DNA of 59,858 nucleotides from Streptomyces toyocaensis (GTDB lineage: Bacteria > Actinomycetota > Actinomycetes > Streptomycetales > Streptomycetaceae): positions 1 to 59,858 of the forward strand of contig NZ_JFCB01000036.1 in the NCBI RefSeq assembly GCF_000725125.1. Direction: 5' to 3'. The notes beneath the pieces were generated by a model. That model saw only the letters and a list, made by a program, of their open reading frames with translations. It made no database searches and was not told the origin of the DNA. A program made the translations under genes and the position numbers. Positions 53,352-59,858 of the stretch are shown piece by piece. Numbering within the stretch: position 1 is the first letter of the stretch; every line of letters begins with the position of its first letter.

Positions 53352-54141
53352 ATGACGACATCGAGCGCAGATCAGGTCGCCCGCACCGCCCGCGCCCACT
53401 CCTTCAACGGAGCCGCCGCCCAGTACGCGGCCAACCGCCCCTCCTACCCCGCCGCGCTCCTCGACACGATCGAGGAGCTGACCGCACGCCCCCTCGCCGG
53501 CTCCCGCGTCGTGGACGTCGGCGCCGGCACGGGCATGGCGACCGCCCTCCTGCACGCGCGCGGCGCCGATGTGATCGCCGTCGAGCCCGGTGACGGCATG
53601 GCGGCCGAGTTCCGCCGCGCCCTCCCCGACGTGCCGGTCGTCCGGGGCAACGGCAACGCGCTCCCCCTCGCCGACCACTGCGCCGACCTGCTCACCTACG
53701 CCCAGGCCTGGCACTGGACCGACCCCGACCGTGCTGTCCCGGAAGCGCTGCGCGTCCTCCGCCCCGGTGGCGCACTCGCGCTGTGGTGGAACACCGACGC
53801 GGTCGACGTGCCGTGGATCGGTGAGGCGGCCGGGCGCATCGACCGCCACTTCGGCCTCGATCTCTTCGCCGAGAAACGCGGCATCGGCGCCCACGTCGCC
53901 GACCCCTCCGGCCGCCTCGACCTGCGCCGCCGCGACATCCGCTGGAGCCGTCGCGTGCCCATCGACACCCACCTGGCCAACATCGGCAGCCACTCGGTCT
54001 TCCTGACCCAGGACGCGGATCGCGGCCTACCTCGCCGAGGAGCGACGGCACGTCCTGCGGGTCTTCCCGGACGGGATCGTCGAGGAGACCTACGACGTCG
54101 TCCTCCTCCTCGCGACCACGCCCCCGGCGTCGACGGCTTGA
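53352..54141 (+). pseudogene. class I SAM-dependent methyltransferase, frameshifted near the 3' end
   Basis: The reading frame from 53352 encodes a UbiE/Methyltransf_11-type protein (LAGSRVVDVGAGTGMATALL at motif I, ADLLTYAQAWHWTDPDRAVPEALRVLRPGGALALWW) up to about FLTQD at 54014. There the coding signal jumps to the next frame, which continues RIAAYLAEERRHVLRVFPDGIVEETYDVVLLLATTPPAST to a TGA at 54139-54141. One extra G near 54015 (or two missing bases) explains it. The catalytic motifs are intact, so this may be a sequencing error, a real frameshift or a recent pseudogene. The ATG at 53352 is used. Confidence 0.8.
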
Positions 54142-54165
54142 CGCCTCCCCGGGAGCGGGAGGATT

Positions 54166-54183
54166 ATTCATCGCATGATGAAT
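54166..54183. promoter_or_regulatory. dyad overlapping the start codon of the ABC exporter operon
   Basis: ATTCATC (54166-54172) and GATGAAT (54177-54183) form a perfect 7-bp inverted repeat around GCAT. It contains both candidate ATGs (54175 and 54178) and lies in an AT-rich island. A repressor bound here would block transcription or initiation directly. Confidence 0.55.
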
Positions 54184-54966
54184 TACTCCTTCCGCCCACC
54201 GGAGGAACCGGCCGTCCGCGCCCAGGGCCTCACCGTCGTCCGAGGCCCCCGCACCGTCCTGCGCGGCCTCGACTTCACCGTCCCGCGCGGTCAGGTCACC
54301 GGCCTCCTCGGCCCCTCCGGCTGCGGCAAGTCGACCCTGATGCGGGCCGTCGTCGGCACGCAGGCCAAGGTCAGCGGCACACTCGACGTCCTCGGCAGCC
54401 CCGCCGGCCACCCCACCCTGCGCACCCGCATCGGCTACGTCACCCAGGCCCCCTCCATCTACGACGACCTCAGCGTCCGCCAGAACCTCGACTACTTCGC
54501 CGCGATCGCGGACCCCGGCCGCGCCGCCGCCGGCCGCCGCCACAAGAACGTCACCCGGGCCATCGCCGACGTCGACCTCACCACCCACACCGACGTCCTC
54601 GCCGGCAGCCTCTCCGGCGGCCAGCGCAGCCGCGTCTCCCTCGCCGTGGCCCTCCTCGGCACCCCCGAACTCCTGGTCCTCGACGAACCCACCGTCGGCC
54701 TCGACCCCGTCCTGCGCCGCGACCTCTGGCAGCTCTTCCACACCATCGCCGCCGAACGCGGCGCGACCCTGCTGATCTCCTCCCACGTCATGGACGAGGC
54801 CGAGCGCTGCCACCGCCTCCTGCTCATGCGCGCCGGCGAGATCCTCGCCGACGACACCCCCGACGCCCTCCGCACCCGCACCGGCTCCGAGACCGTCGAG
54901 GACGCCTTCCTCCACCTGGTCGACGAGGCCACCGCGGCCGGCGGTACGAAGGAGAGCACCCGATGA
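54175..54966 (+). CDS. ABC transporter ATP-binding protein (ABC-2 export type)
   Basis: The 263-aa ATPase has Walker A GPSGCGKS (about 45-52), the signature LSGGQRSRVSLA, Walker B LLVLDEPTVGLDP, and the H-loop SSHVMDEAERC. This is the drug/lipid-exporter class that pairs with ABC-2 membrane proteins. GGGAGGA precedes the ATG. Its stop overlaps the permease start by 4 bp. The dyad over the start implies a dedicated repressor, not found nearby. Confidence 0.93.
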   Translation: MMNYSFRPPEEPAVRAQGLTVVRGPRTVLRGLDFTVPRGQVTGLLGPSGCGKSTLMRAVVGTQAKVSGTLDVLGSPAGHPTLRTRIGYVTQAPSIYDDLSVRQNLDYFAAIADPGRAAAGRRHKNVTRAIADVDLTTHTDVLAGSLSGGQRSRVSLAVALLGTPELLVLDEPTVGLDPVLRRDLWQLFHTIAAERGATLLISSHVMDEAERCHRLLLMRAGEILADDTPDALRTRTGSETVEDAFLHLVDEATAAGGTKESTR

Positions 54967-55748
54967 GCACCACCCACCCCGCGACGTCCGCACCCGCCGC
55001 GCCCCGCGCCCTGAACCTCTCCCGCACCACCGCCACCGCGGCCCGGGTCCTGCGCCAGCTCCGCCACGACCCGCGCACCATCGCGCTGATGCTCCTGGTC
55101 CCCTGCCTGATGCTGTTGCTGCTCCGCTACGTCTTCGACGGCAGCGCGCGCGTCTTCGACAACATCGGCGCCTCACTCCTCGGGATCTTCCCGCTCATCA
55201 CGATGTTCCTGGTCACCTCGATCGCCACCCTGCGCGAACGCACCTCCGGCACGCTGGAACGCCTCCTCGCCATGCCCCTCGGCAAGGGCGACCTCATCGC
55301 CGGCTACGCCCTCGCGTTCGGCACCCTGGCGGTCATCCAGTCGGCCCTCGCCACCGGCCTCGCCCTCTGGTTCCTGGGCCTCGACGTCATCGGCAGCCCC
55401 TGGCTGCTCCTGCTGGTGGCCCTCCTCGACGCGCTCCTCGGCACGGCCCTCGGCCTCTTCGTCTCGGCCTTCGCGGCCTCGGAATTCCAGGCCGTCCAGT
55501 TCATGCCGGCGGTGATCTTCCCCCAGCTGCTCCTCTGCGGCCTGTTCACCCCACGCGAGAACATGCACCCCGTCCTCGAGACCATCTCCGACGCCCTGCC
55601 CATGTCCTACGCCGTCGACGGCATGAACGAGGTCATGCGGCACACCGACATGACGACGGCCTTCGTCCGCGACACCGCGATCGTCGCGGGCTGCGCGGTG
55701 CTGGTCCTCGCCCTGGGCGCGGCCACGTTGAAACGCCGGACGGTGTGA
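54963..55748 (+). CDS. ABC-2 type transporter permease
   Basis: The 261-aa integral membrane protein has six helices and the ABC-2 pattern RQLRHDPRTIALMLLVPCLMLLLLRYVFDG..., FPLITMFLVTSIATLRERTSGTLERLLAMPL, AASEFQAVQFMPAVIFPQLLLCGLF and LPMSYAVDGMNEVMRHTDM. Together with the upstream ATPase it forms a simple two-gene exporter; the substrate is unknown. It starts within the end of the ATPase gene (ATGA overlap), so the subunits are made together. Confidence 0.92.
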   Translation: MSTTHPATSAPAAPRALNLSRTTATAARVLRQLRHDPRTIALMLLVPCLMLLLLRYVFDGSARVFDNIGASLLGIFPLITMFLVTSIATLRERTSGTLERLLAMPLGKGDLIAGYALAFGTLAVIQSALATGLALWFLGLDVIGSPWLLLLVALLDALLGTALGLFVSAFAASEFQAVQFMPAVIFPQLLLCGLFTPRENMHPVLETISDALPMSYAVDGMNEVMRHTDMTTAFVRDTAIVAGCAVLVLALGAATLKRRTV

Positions 55749-55861
55749 ATCAGCGACGGCCCGCCACCCGGGCGTCCCGCCCACCGGACGCCCCGCCCCC
55801 ACCGGCCCCCGGGATGCGAGGATGACGAGGGACGACGCACCCCCGGAGGGCACCCACAGCC

Positions 55862-56674
55862 ATGACCCAGAAAGTCGCAGTCCTCGGCACCGGCAAGATC
55901 GGTGAAGCCCTGCTCAGCGGAATGATCCGCGCCGGCTGGGCCCCCGCCGACCTCCTGGTCACCGCCCGCCGCCGGGACCGGGCCGACGAACTCCGCACCC
56001 GCTACGGCGTCACCCCGGTCTCCAACCAGGACGCCGCCAAGTCCGCCGACACCCTGATCCTCACGGTCAAACCCCAGGACATGGGCACCCTCCTCGACGA
56101 GCTCGCCCCGCACGTCCCCGCCGACCGCCTGGTCATCAGCGGCGCCGCGGGCATCCCGACGTCCTACTTCGAGGAACGCCTCACCCCCGGCACCCCGGTC
56201 GTCCGCGTCATGACCAACACCCCCGCCCTCGTCGACGAGGCCATGTCGGTCATCTCCGCCGGGAGCCACGCCACCGCCGACCACCTCGCCCACGCCGAGG
56301 AGATCTTCGGCGCCGTGGGCAAGACGCTCCGCGTCCCCGAGTCCCAGCAGGACGCCTGCACCGCCCTCTCCGGCTCGGGCCCGGCGTACTTCTTCTACCT
56401 GGTCGAGGCCATGACCGACGCCGGCATCCTGCTCGGCCTGCCCCGGGACAAGGCACACGACCTGATCGTCCAGTCCGCCATCGGCGCCGCGACGATGCTC
56501 CGCGACAGCGGCGAACACCCCGTCAAGCTCCGCGAGAACGTGACGTCCCCCGCCGGCACCACCATCAACGCCATCCGCGAACTCGAGAACCACGGTGTGC
56601 GGGCCGCCCTCATCGCCGCCCTCGAAGCCGCCCGCGACCGCAGCCGCGAACTCGCCTCGGGCACCAAGGACTGA
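55862..56674 (+). CDS. proC: pyrroline-5-carboxylate reductase
   Basis: ProC reduces P5C to proline with NAD(P)H. The 270-aa enzyme has the Rossmann motif VAVLGTGKIGEALLSGMIRAGW (about 5-26), LTVKPQDM, RVMTNTPALVDEAMSVI, and the C-terminal signature GSGPAYFFYLVEAMTDAGILLGLPRDKAHDLIVQ with NVTSPAGTTINAIRELENHGVR. Length is normal. It is a stand-alone gene, 113 bp after the ABC permease, and converges with the isochorismatase-type gene. Confidence 0.96.
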   Translation: MTQKVAVLGTGKIGEALLSGMIRAGWAPADLLVTARRRDRADELRTRYGVTPVSNQDAAKSADTLILTVKPQDMGTLLDELAPHVPADRLVISGAAGIPTSYFEERLTPGTPVVRVMTNTPALVDEAMSVISAGSHATADHLAHAEEIFGAVGKTLRVPESQQDACTALSGSGPAYFFYLVEAMTDAGILLGLPRDKAHDLIVQSAIGAATMLRDSGEHPVKLRENVTSPAGTTINAIRELENHGVRAALIAALEAARDRSRELASGTKD

Positions 56675-56700
56675 CGTACGTCACCCCCTGCACGGGACGG

Positions 56701-57288
56701 TCATCCCGCGGCGTCCAGGACCTCCCCGGTCGTCACGACCCGGGCGAAGCCGCCTCCGTGCAGGGTCACCGCCGTCGCCTGCGCCAGCTCCTCCGCCTCG
56801 CGCCGCCAGCCGAACGGCCCCTCGAGACCGAACGTGTACGTCGCGTCGTACACGAACAGCACGTCGTACCCCAGGTTTCCTCCCATCCGGGCCGTCGTCT
56901 CCGCGCACATGTTGGTCTGGATGCCGACCACCGCGATCTGCGAGATCCCCGCACCCTTCAACCAGGCGTCGAGATCCGGCGAACCGTAGAACGCCGAGTT
57001 CACGCTCTTCGCCACCAGCAGCTCGGCCTCCGCACCCCCCTTCCCGCGCCGAGCCTCCACGTACTGCTTGAAGGCGTTGCCCGGCTGCCCCGGCCGCAAC
57101 GGCGACCGCGGGCCGACCGAGTCGTGCCGCACGAACACCACCGGCCGGCCCGACGCCTGCCAGGCGTCGATCAGCGAGGCGATGTTCTCGTCCGCTCCGG
57201 GGTTGTTCCGCGTCCCCCAGAAGTCCAGGTCCTCGAAGCCCTGCTGCACATCGACGACCACCAACGCTGCGTTCTCCGCGATATCCAT
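56701..57288 (-). CDS. isochorismatase-family cysteine hydrolase
   Basis: The 195-aa protein has the alpha/beta isochorismatase fold with catalytic triad candidates: Asp in LVVVDVQQGF, Lys in LVAKSVNSAFYG, and nucleophile Cys in VVGIQTNMCAETTARMGGNLGYDVLFVYDAT. Members hydrolyse isochorismate, nicotinamide, N-carbamoyl compounds and others, so the substrate is open. The ATG at 57288 is likely leaderless (GACGAT 7 nt upstream); a GTG at 57318 would add ten residues. It is divergent from a GlxA-type regulator, which probably controls it. Confidence 0.88.
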   Translation of the reverse strand: MDIAENAALVVVDVQQGFEDLDFWGTRNNPGADENIASLIDAWQASGRPVVFVRHDSVGPRSPLRPGQPGNAFKQYVEARRGKGGAEAELLVAKSVNSAFYGSPDLDAWLKGAGISQIAVVGIQTNMCAETTARMGGNLGYDVLFVYDATYTFGLEGPFGWRREAEELAQATAVTLHGGGFARVVTTGEVLDAAG

Positions 57289-57363
57289 GCCTCCGATCGT
57301 CGCGTCCCACCGCTCCACGCCCCAGGGGTACGAAAGTCAGCGATCGATGGTTTACTGCCATCC

Positions 57364-58395
57364 ATGGAGAGCGCCCCCGAAACGGCCCGCCCGCGCGACC
57401 CGTACCGCGTGGCCCTCGTCGCCTTCCCCGGCATCCGCGCCTTCGACGTCTCCGTCATCACCGAGGTCTGGGGCCCCGACCGCACCGACCGCGGCGCACC
57501 CGCCTTCGACCTGCACCGCGTCGCCCCCGACACCCGGCCCGTCCCCATGCGCGGCGGTCTCACCCTTCTCCCCGACCGCTCCCTCACCTGGATGACCGGC
57601 GCCGACCTCGTCCTCGTCCCCGGACTCGACGACCACCTCACGCCCGCACCACCCCTCGTCCTCGACGCCCTTCGCCGCGCCCACGCCCGGGGCACCCCCA
57701 TCGCCGCCCTGTGCGGCGGCGCCTTCACCCTCGCCCAGGCCGGCCTGCTCGACGGCCGCCGCGCCATCACCCACTGGAACCTGATCGACCTCTTCCGTGC
57801 ACACCATCCCCACGTCACCGTCGTCCCCGACGCCCTGTTCATCGAGGACGACAACATCTGGACCGCGGCCGGCACCGCCGCGGGCATCGACCTCTGCCTC
57901 CATCTGATCCGCCTCGCCCACGGAGCCGAAGCCGCCGCGGTCATCGCCCGCTCCATGGTCACCGCCCCCTTCCGCACCGGAACCCAGGCACAGTTCATCG
58001 AGCACCCCACCCCGCGCACCGACCGCGACGCCGACGCCCTCGCCGCCGTACGCGAGCACGCCCTGCGGCACCTCGACGAACCGCTCACCGTCGCCGGCCT
58101 GGCCGCCCACGCCGGTATGTCCGCGCGCACCTTCGCCCGCCACTTCACCGCGGCCACCGGGACCACACCGCTGCGCTGGCTCCTCGACCAGCGCATCGCC
58201 GCAGCTCAGCGCCTTCTGGAGCGCACCGATCTCCCCATGCCCGAGGTCGCCCGCCGGGCGGGCTTCGGCAGCGAGGTCACCATGCGCCAGCACTTCGCAT
58301 CGCGCCTCGCCACCAGCCCTCGTGCCTATCGGGCCGCGTTCAGCACGGGCGCCGCGGTCTCCGATCCCGCCGGCAACAAGCCGATCGCCCGGTAA
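57364..58395 (+). CDS. GlxA-family AraC regulator (DJ-1/PfpI-like sensor plus AraC HTH)
   Basis: The 343-aa regulator has an N-terminal glutamine-amidotransferase-like/DJ-1 domain (FPGIRAFDVSVITEVWGPD, LVPGLDDH, and the Cys elbow IAALCGGAFTLAQAGLLDGRRAITHW) and a C-terminal AraC domain (LTVAGLAAHAGMSARTFARHFTAATGTTPLRWLLDQRIAAAQRLLERTDLPMPEVARRAGFGSEVTMRQHFASRLATSPRAYR). It is divergent from the isochorismatase-type gene across 75 bp that include an ATGG...CCAT dyad. That is a typical regulator-target arrangement. The 3' end overlaps trpS antisense by 70 bp. Confidence 0.92.
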   Translation: MESAPETARPRDPYRVALVAFPGIRAFDVSVITEVWGPDRTDRGAPAFDLHRVAPDTRPVPMRGGLTLLPDRSLTWMTGADLVLVPGLDDHLTPAPPLVLDALRRAHARGTPIAALCGGAFTLAQAGLLDGRRAITHWNLIDLFRAHHPHVTVVPDALFIEDDNIWTAAGTAAGIDLCLHLIRLAHGAEAAAVIARSMVTAPFRTGTQAQFIEHPTPRTDRDADALAAVREHALRHLDEPLTVAGLAAHAGMSARTFARHFTAATGTTPLRWLLDQRIAAAQRLLERTDLPMPEVARRAGFGSEVTMRQHFASRLATSPRAYRAAFSTGAAVSDPAGNKPIAR

Positions 58396-59360
58396 GCGGC
58401 ATCCACGGTCGGACGGGCCATGCCCCGAGCCCTCTCCGCACCATCCCGCAGCACCTCCTCCACGAAGCCAGGATCCGCGCACAACGCCTTGTGCCTCTCC
58501 TGCACGGGCCTCAGGAGCTCGATCACGGCCTCCGCCGTGTCCCTCTTCAATGCGCCGTACGACTCATATGCACCGCTCAAGGCCTCCGGGTTCCCACCCG
58601 AGCACGCCGCGAGGATCTCCAGCAGATTCGCCGGCCCCGGCCGGGCCTCCCTGTCGTACACGACCTCCCGCCCGCTGTCGGTCACCGCCCGCATGATCTT
58701 CTTCCGCACCACGTCGGGCTCGTCCAGCAGATAGACGATCCCCGGCCCCGTGTCATCGCTCTTGCCCATCTTCGACAGGGGGTCCTGCAGATTCATCACG
58801 CGCGCAGCCACCGCCGGATGGGTGGCCCGCGGCACGACGAAGGTGTGCCCGTACCGCTGGTTGAACCGCGCGGCCAGATCCCGCGTCAGCTCCACGTGCT
58901 GCGCCTGGTCGTCGCCGACCGGCACCTCGTCCGCCCCGTACGCCAGGATGTCCGCCGCCATCAGCACGGGATACGTCAGCAGAGACAGCCGCACGCTCCC
59001 GCCCCGCCGCTGCTCCCGCACCGACTTCTCCTTGTACTGGATCATCCGGCGCATCTCGCCGTCCGTGGCCACGCACTCCAGCACATACGACAGCCGCGCA
59101 TGCTCGTCCACATGGCTCTGCACGAACACCGTGCAGAGCTCCGGATCAAGCCCTGACGCCAGCAGCAACGTCGCGGACTGCCTGCTCAGCCTGCGCACCC
59201 GCGCCGGATCGTGGTCCACGGTCAGCGCATGCAGGTCCACCACGCAGAACAGCGCGTCGGACTGGTGCTGGTCGACCGCGGCCCACCGCCGCATGGCCCC
59301 CAGGTAGTTCCCCAGCGTCAGATGCCCGGTCGGCTTGACCCCACTGAAGACCCGTCTCAT
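58326..59360 (-). CDS. trpS: tryptophanyl-tRNA synthetase, auxiliary (TrpRS1-like)
   Basis: This 344-aa class I synthetase charges tRNA-Trp. HIGH-like PTGHLTLGN (10-18), the LTYPVLMAADILAYGADEVPVGDDQAQHVELTRDLAARFN substrate-site segment, and the KMSKS-like LSKMGKSDD (about 195) are present. It resembles S. coelicolor SCO3334, the indolmycin-resistant second TrpRS whose gene is controlled by ribosome-mediated attenuation (recalled from literature). Its leader here has the same logic. The ATG at 59360 is used; the 3' end overlaps the GlxA-type gene. Resistance is inferred from orthology, not visible residues. Confidence 0.93.
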   Translation of the reverse strand: MRRVFSGVKPTGHLTLGNYLGAMRRWAAVDQHQSDALFCVVDLHALTVDHDPARVRRLSRQSATLLLASGLDPELCTVFVQSHVDEHARLSYVLECVATDGEMRRMIQYKEKSVREQRRGGSVRLSLLTYPVLMAADILAYGADEVPVGDDQAQHVELTRDLAARFNQRYGHTFVVPRATHPAVAARVMNLQDPLSKMGKSDDTGPGIVYLLDEPDVVRKKIMRAVTDSGREVVYDREARPGPANLLEILAACSGGNPEALSGAYESYGALKRDTAEAVIELLRPVQERHKALCADPGFVEEVLRDGAERARGMARPTVDAAYRAIGLLPAGSETAAPVLNAAR

Positions 59361-59434
59361 CTCTTCTCCCTGCTCCTGGCCCGGGCCGCCGTCCCCGGCC
59401 GGCCGCCCTCGGAGTCCTGGAGGGAGAAAGCAGA

Positions 59435-59457
59435 ACGGCCGCCGGGGCGGCGGCCGT
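59435..59457 (-). terminator. attenuator terminator hairpin in the trpS leader
   Basis: On the minus strand ACGGCCGCCG (59457-59448) pairs with CGGCGGCCGT (59444-59435) around a CCC loop, followed by TCTGCTTTCT. That makes a 10-bp intrinsic terminator in the leader upstream of trpS. It can be prevented by segment 2 (GGCGGCC, 59483-59477) pairing with its first arm. Confidence 0.88.
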
Positions 59458-59484
59458 CGAGTGCATACGTAGCGTCGGCCGCCG

Positions 59485-59526
59485 TCAGGCGGCCCACCAG
59501 AACTGGCTGTACGTACGCGTGGTCAT
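59485..59526 (-). CDS. trpS leader peptide with tandem Trp codons
   Basis: A 13-codon frame reads MTTRTYSQFWWAA and stops at 59485. Two consecutive UGG codons sit immediately before hairpin segment 1 (GGCCGCC, 59494-59488), so a ribosome stalled for lack of charged tRNA-Trp would free segment 2 to form an antiterminator with segment 3. TAGTCT at 59539-59534 lies 7 nt upstream of the ATG, so the leader is probably translated leaderless. Layout and codons match the attenuator described for S. coelicolor trpRS1. Confidence 0.88.
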   Translation of the reverse strand: MTTRTYSQFWWAA

Positions 59527-59566
59527 GGGGGCAAGACTACGCCCCGGGGACGGGCAGGGCAGCGAG

Positions 59567-59595
59567 TTGACACACCCCGGTGGGATCCGTACTGT
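59567..59595 (+). promoter_or_regulatory. strong plus-strand promoter TTGACA-17-TACTGT
   Basis: TTGACA (59567-59572) and TACTGT (59590-59595) are separated by 17 bp, a near-ideal housekeeping promoter. It is divergent from the trpS leader. No protein gene follows to the end of the window, so it would drive something beyond 59858. Confidence 0.65.
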
Positions 59596-59599
59596 TCTC

Positions 59600-59858
59600 C
59601 GAGTTGTCCGACGTGAGCGCCGACTCCGGTCGGTCCCCGGACAGCCATTCCGCAAGTACCACTACTGATCGAGTCAGAAGTCTGTCTGCTGGCGCGTCAT
59701 TGGTATGCGTATTCGCGAAATGAGGAATCCGCGCCCGAAAGGGAGCAGGGCCCCGATTAGGTCGGGAGCCGGGAATCCGCTAAAGTCTCACTCGTCGGAA
59801 CGGCCCAACGGCCGGGAAGACGGACCCCGCTGACTGGGGGTCAGGTCGAGAAAAAGAT
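59600..59858 (+). other. candidate rRNA-operon leader / multi-promoter region
   Basis: The stretch is relatively AT-rich and gene-free. It has a second promoter-like pair, TTAGGT-18-TAAAGT (59757-59786), and a small hairpin GACCCC...GGGGTC (59823-59842) near the end, finishing GAGAAAAAGAT. From memory this resembles the promoter and leader DNA upstream of Streptomyces 16S rRNA genes, but no 16S sequence is inside the window. Treat it as a hypothesis. Confidence 0.4.

Overview
This window looks like an ordinary chromosomal segment of a Streptomyces. GC content is very high, with strong G/C bias at third codon positions. Lsr2, the sigE-cseABC envelope-stress operon, BlaI/GlxA/STPK-type regulators and two-component pairs are all present. 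Gene order matches, in reverse, my memory of the S. coelicolor region running from about SCO3393 (PH-domain genes, NuoD2) through lsr2/clpC, sigE-cseABC and disA/radA to SCO3334 (auxiliary tryptophanyl-tRNA synthetase). I could not check that against a database. I see no phage, plasmid, IS element, CRISPR array or tRNA gene.

Layout. 1-4.5 kb: a 93-bp tandem repeat, two membrane PH-domain genes, an orphan NuoD-type complex I subunit, and a convergent MidA/NDUFAF7-type methyltransferase. 4.6-9.6 kb: a NarL-type two-component pair, a TmrB-like P-loop protein, an ArsR-type regulator and a threonine-aldolase-family lyase. 9.8-15.3 kb: a tightly packed cofactor block (DUF2520 dehydrogenase, panC, nadB, nadC, coaX) joining aspartate-to-NAD and pantothenate-to-CoA synthesis. 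15.3-19.1 kb: a repeat-rich spacer, small conserved genes, a BlaI-type regulator, an N-acetylglutamate synthase and lsr2. 19.1-27.1 kb: clpC with a ClgR-like operator, a large NACHT-LRR (NLR-like) protein, a secreted HAD phosphatase and an M23 endopeptidase. 27.1-30.5 kb: TetR/MFS efflux pair, AraC regulator and VOC protein. 30.5-33.9 kb: sigE-cseA-cseB-cseC on the minus strand. 34-42 kb: mutY, a second two-component pair whose kinase has an extra C-terminal domain, a PAP2 phosphatase, disA and radA. 42-50 kb: a sigma-like/zinc-finger/BACON membrane fusion, a 29-bp repeat array, a Cys-rich conserved protein, Ppx/GppA, a TIM-barrel isomerase, TetR and ilvD. 50-59.9 kb: a PQQ-repeat Ser/Thr kinase, small SH3 and membrane genes, a frameshifted methyltransferase, an ABC-2 exporter, proC, an isochorismatase/GlxA divergent pair, trpS with a Trp-codon attenuator, and a strong promoter region that may lead into an rRNA operon beyond the window.

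Best leads. (i) A NuoD paralogue retains the arginine that NDUFAF7 methylates in mitochondrial complex I, has Trp where the quinone-binding Tyr is expected, and sits beside an NDUFAF7-family methyltransferase. (ii) The trpS leader reads MTTRTYSQFWWAA and is followed by four mutually exclusive hairpin segments. (iii) The NACHT-LRR protein next to clpC is a candidate anti-phage STAND NTPase. (iv) One protein fuses sigma-like helices, an anti-sigma zinc motif, a membrane helix and a BACON domain. (v) Several clean dyads look like operators (TetR/MFS, M23 gene, lsr2, ABC exporter). (vi) Many genes have TANNNT hexamers 6-8 nt before the start codon, which predicts many leaderless mRNAs.
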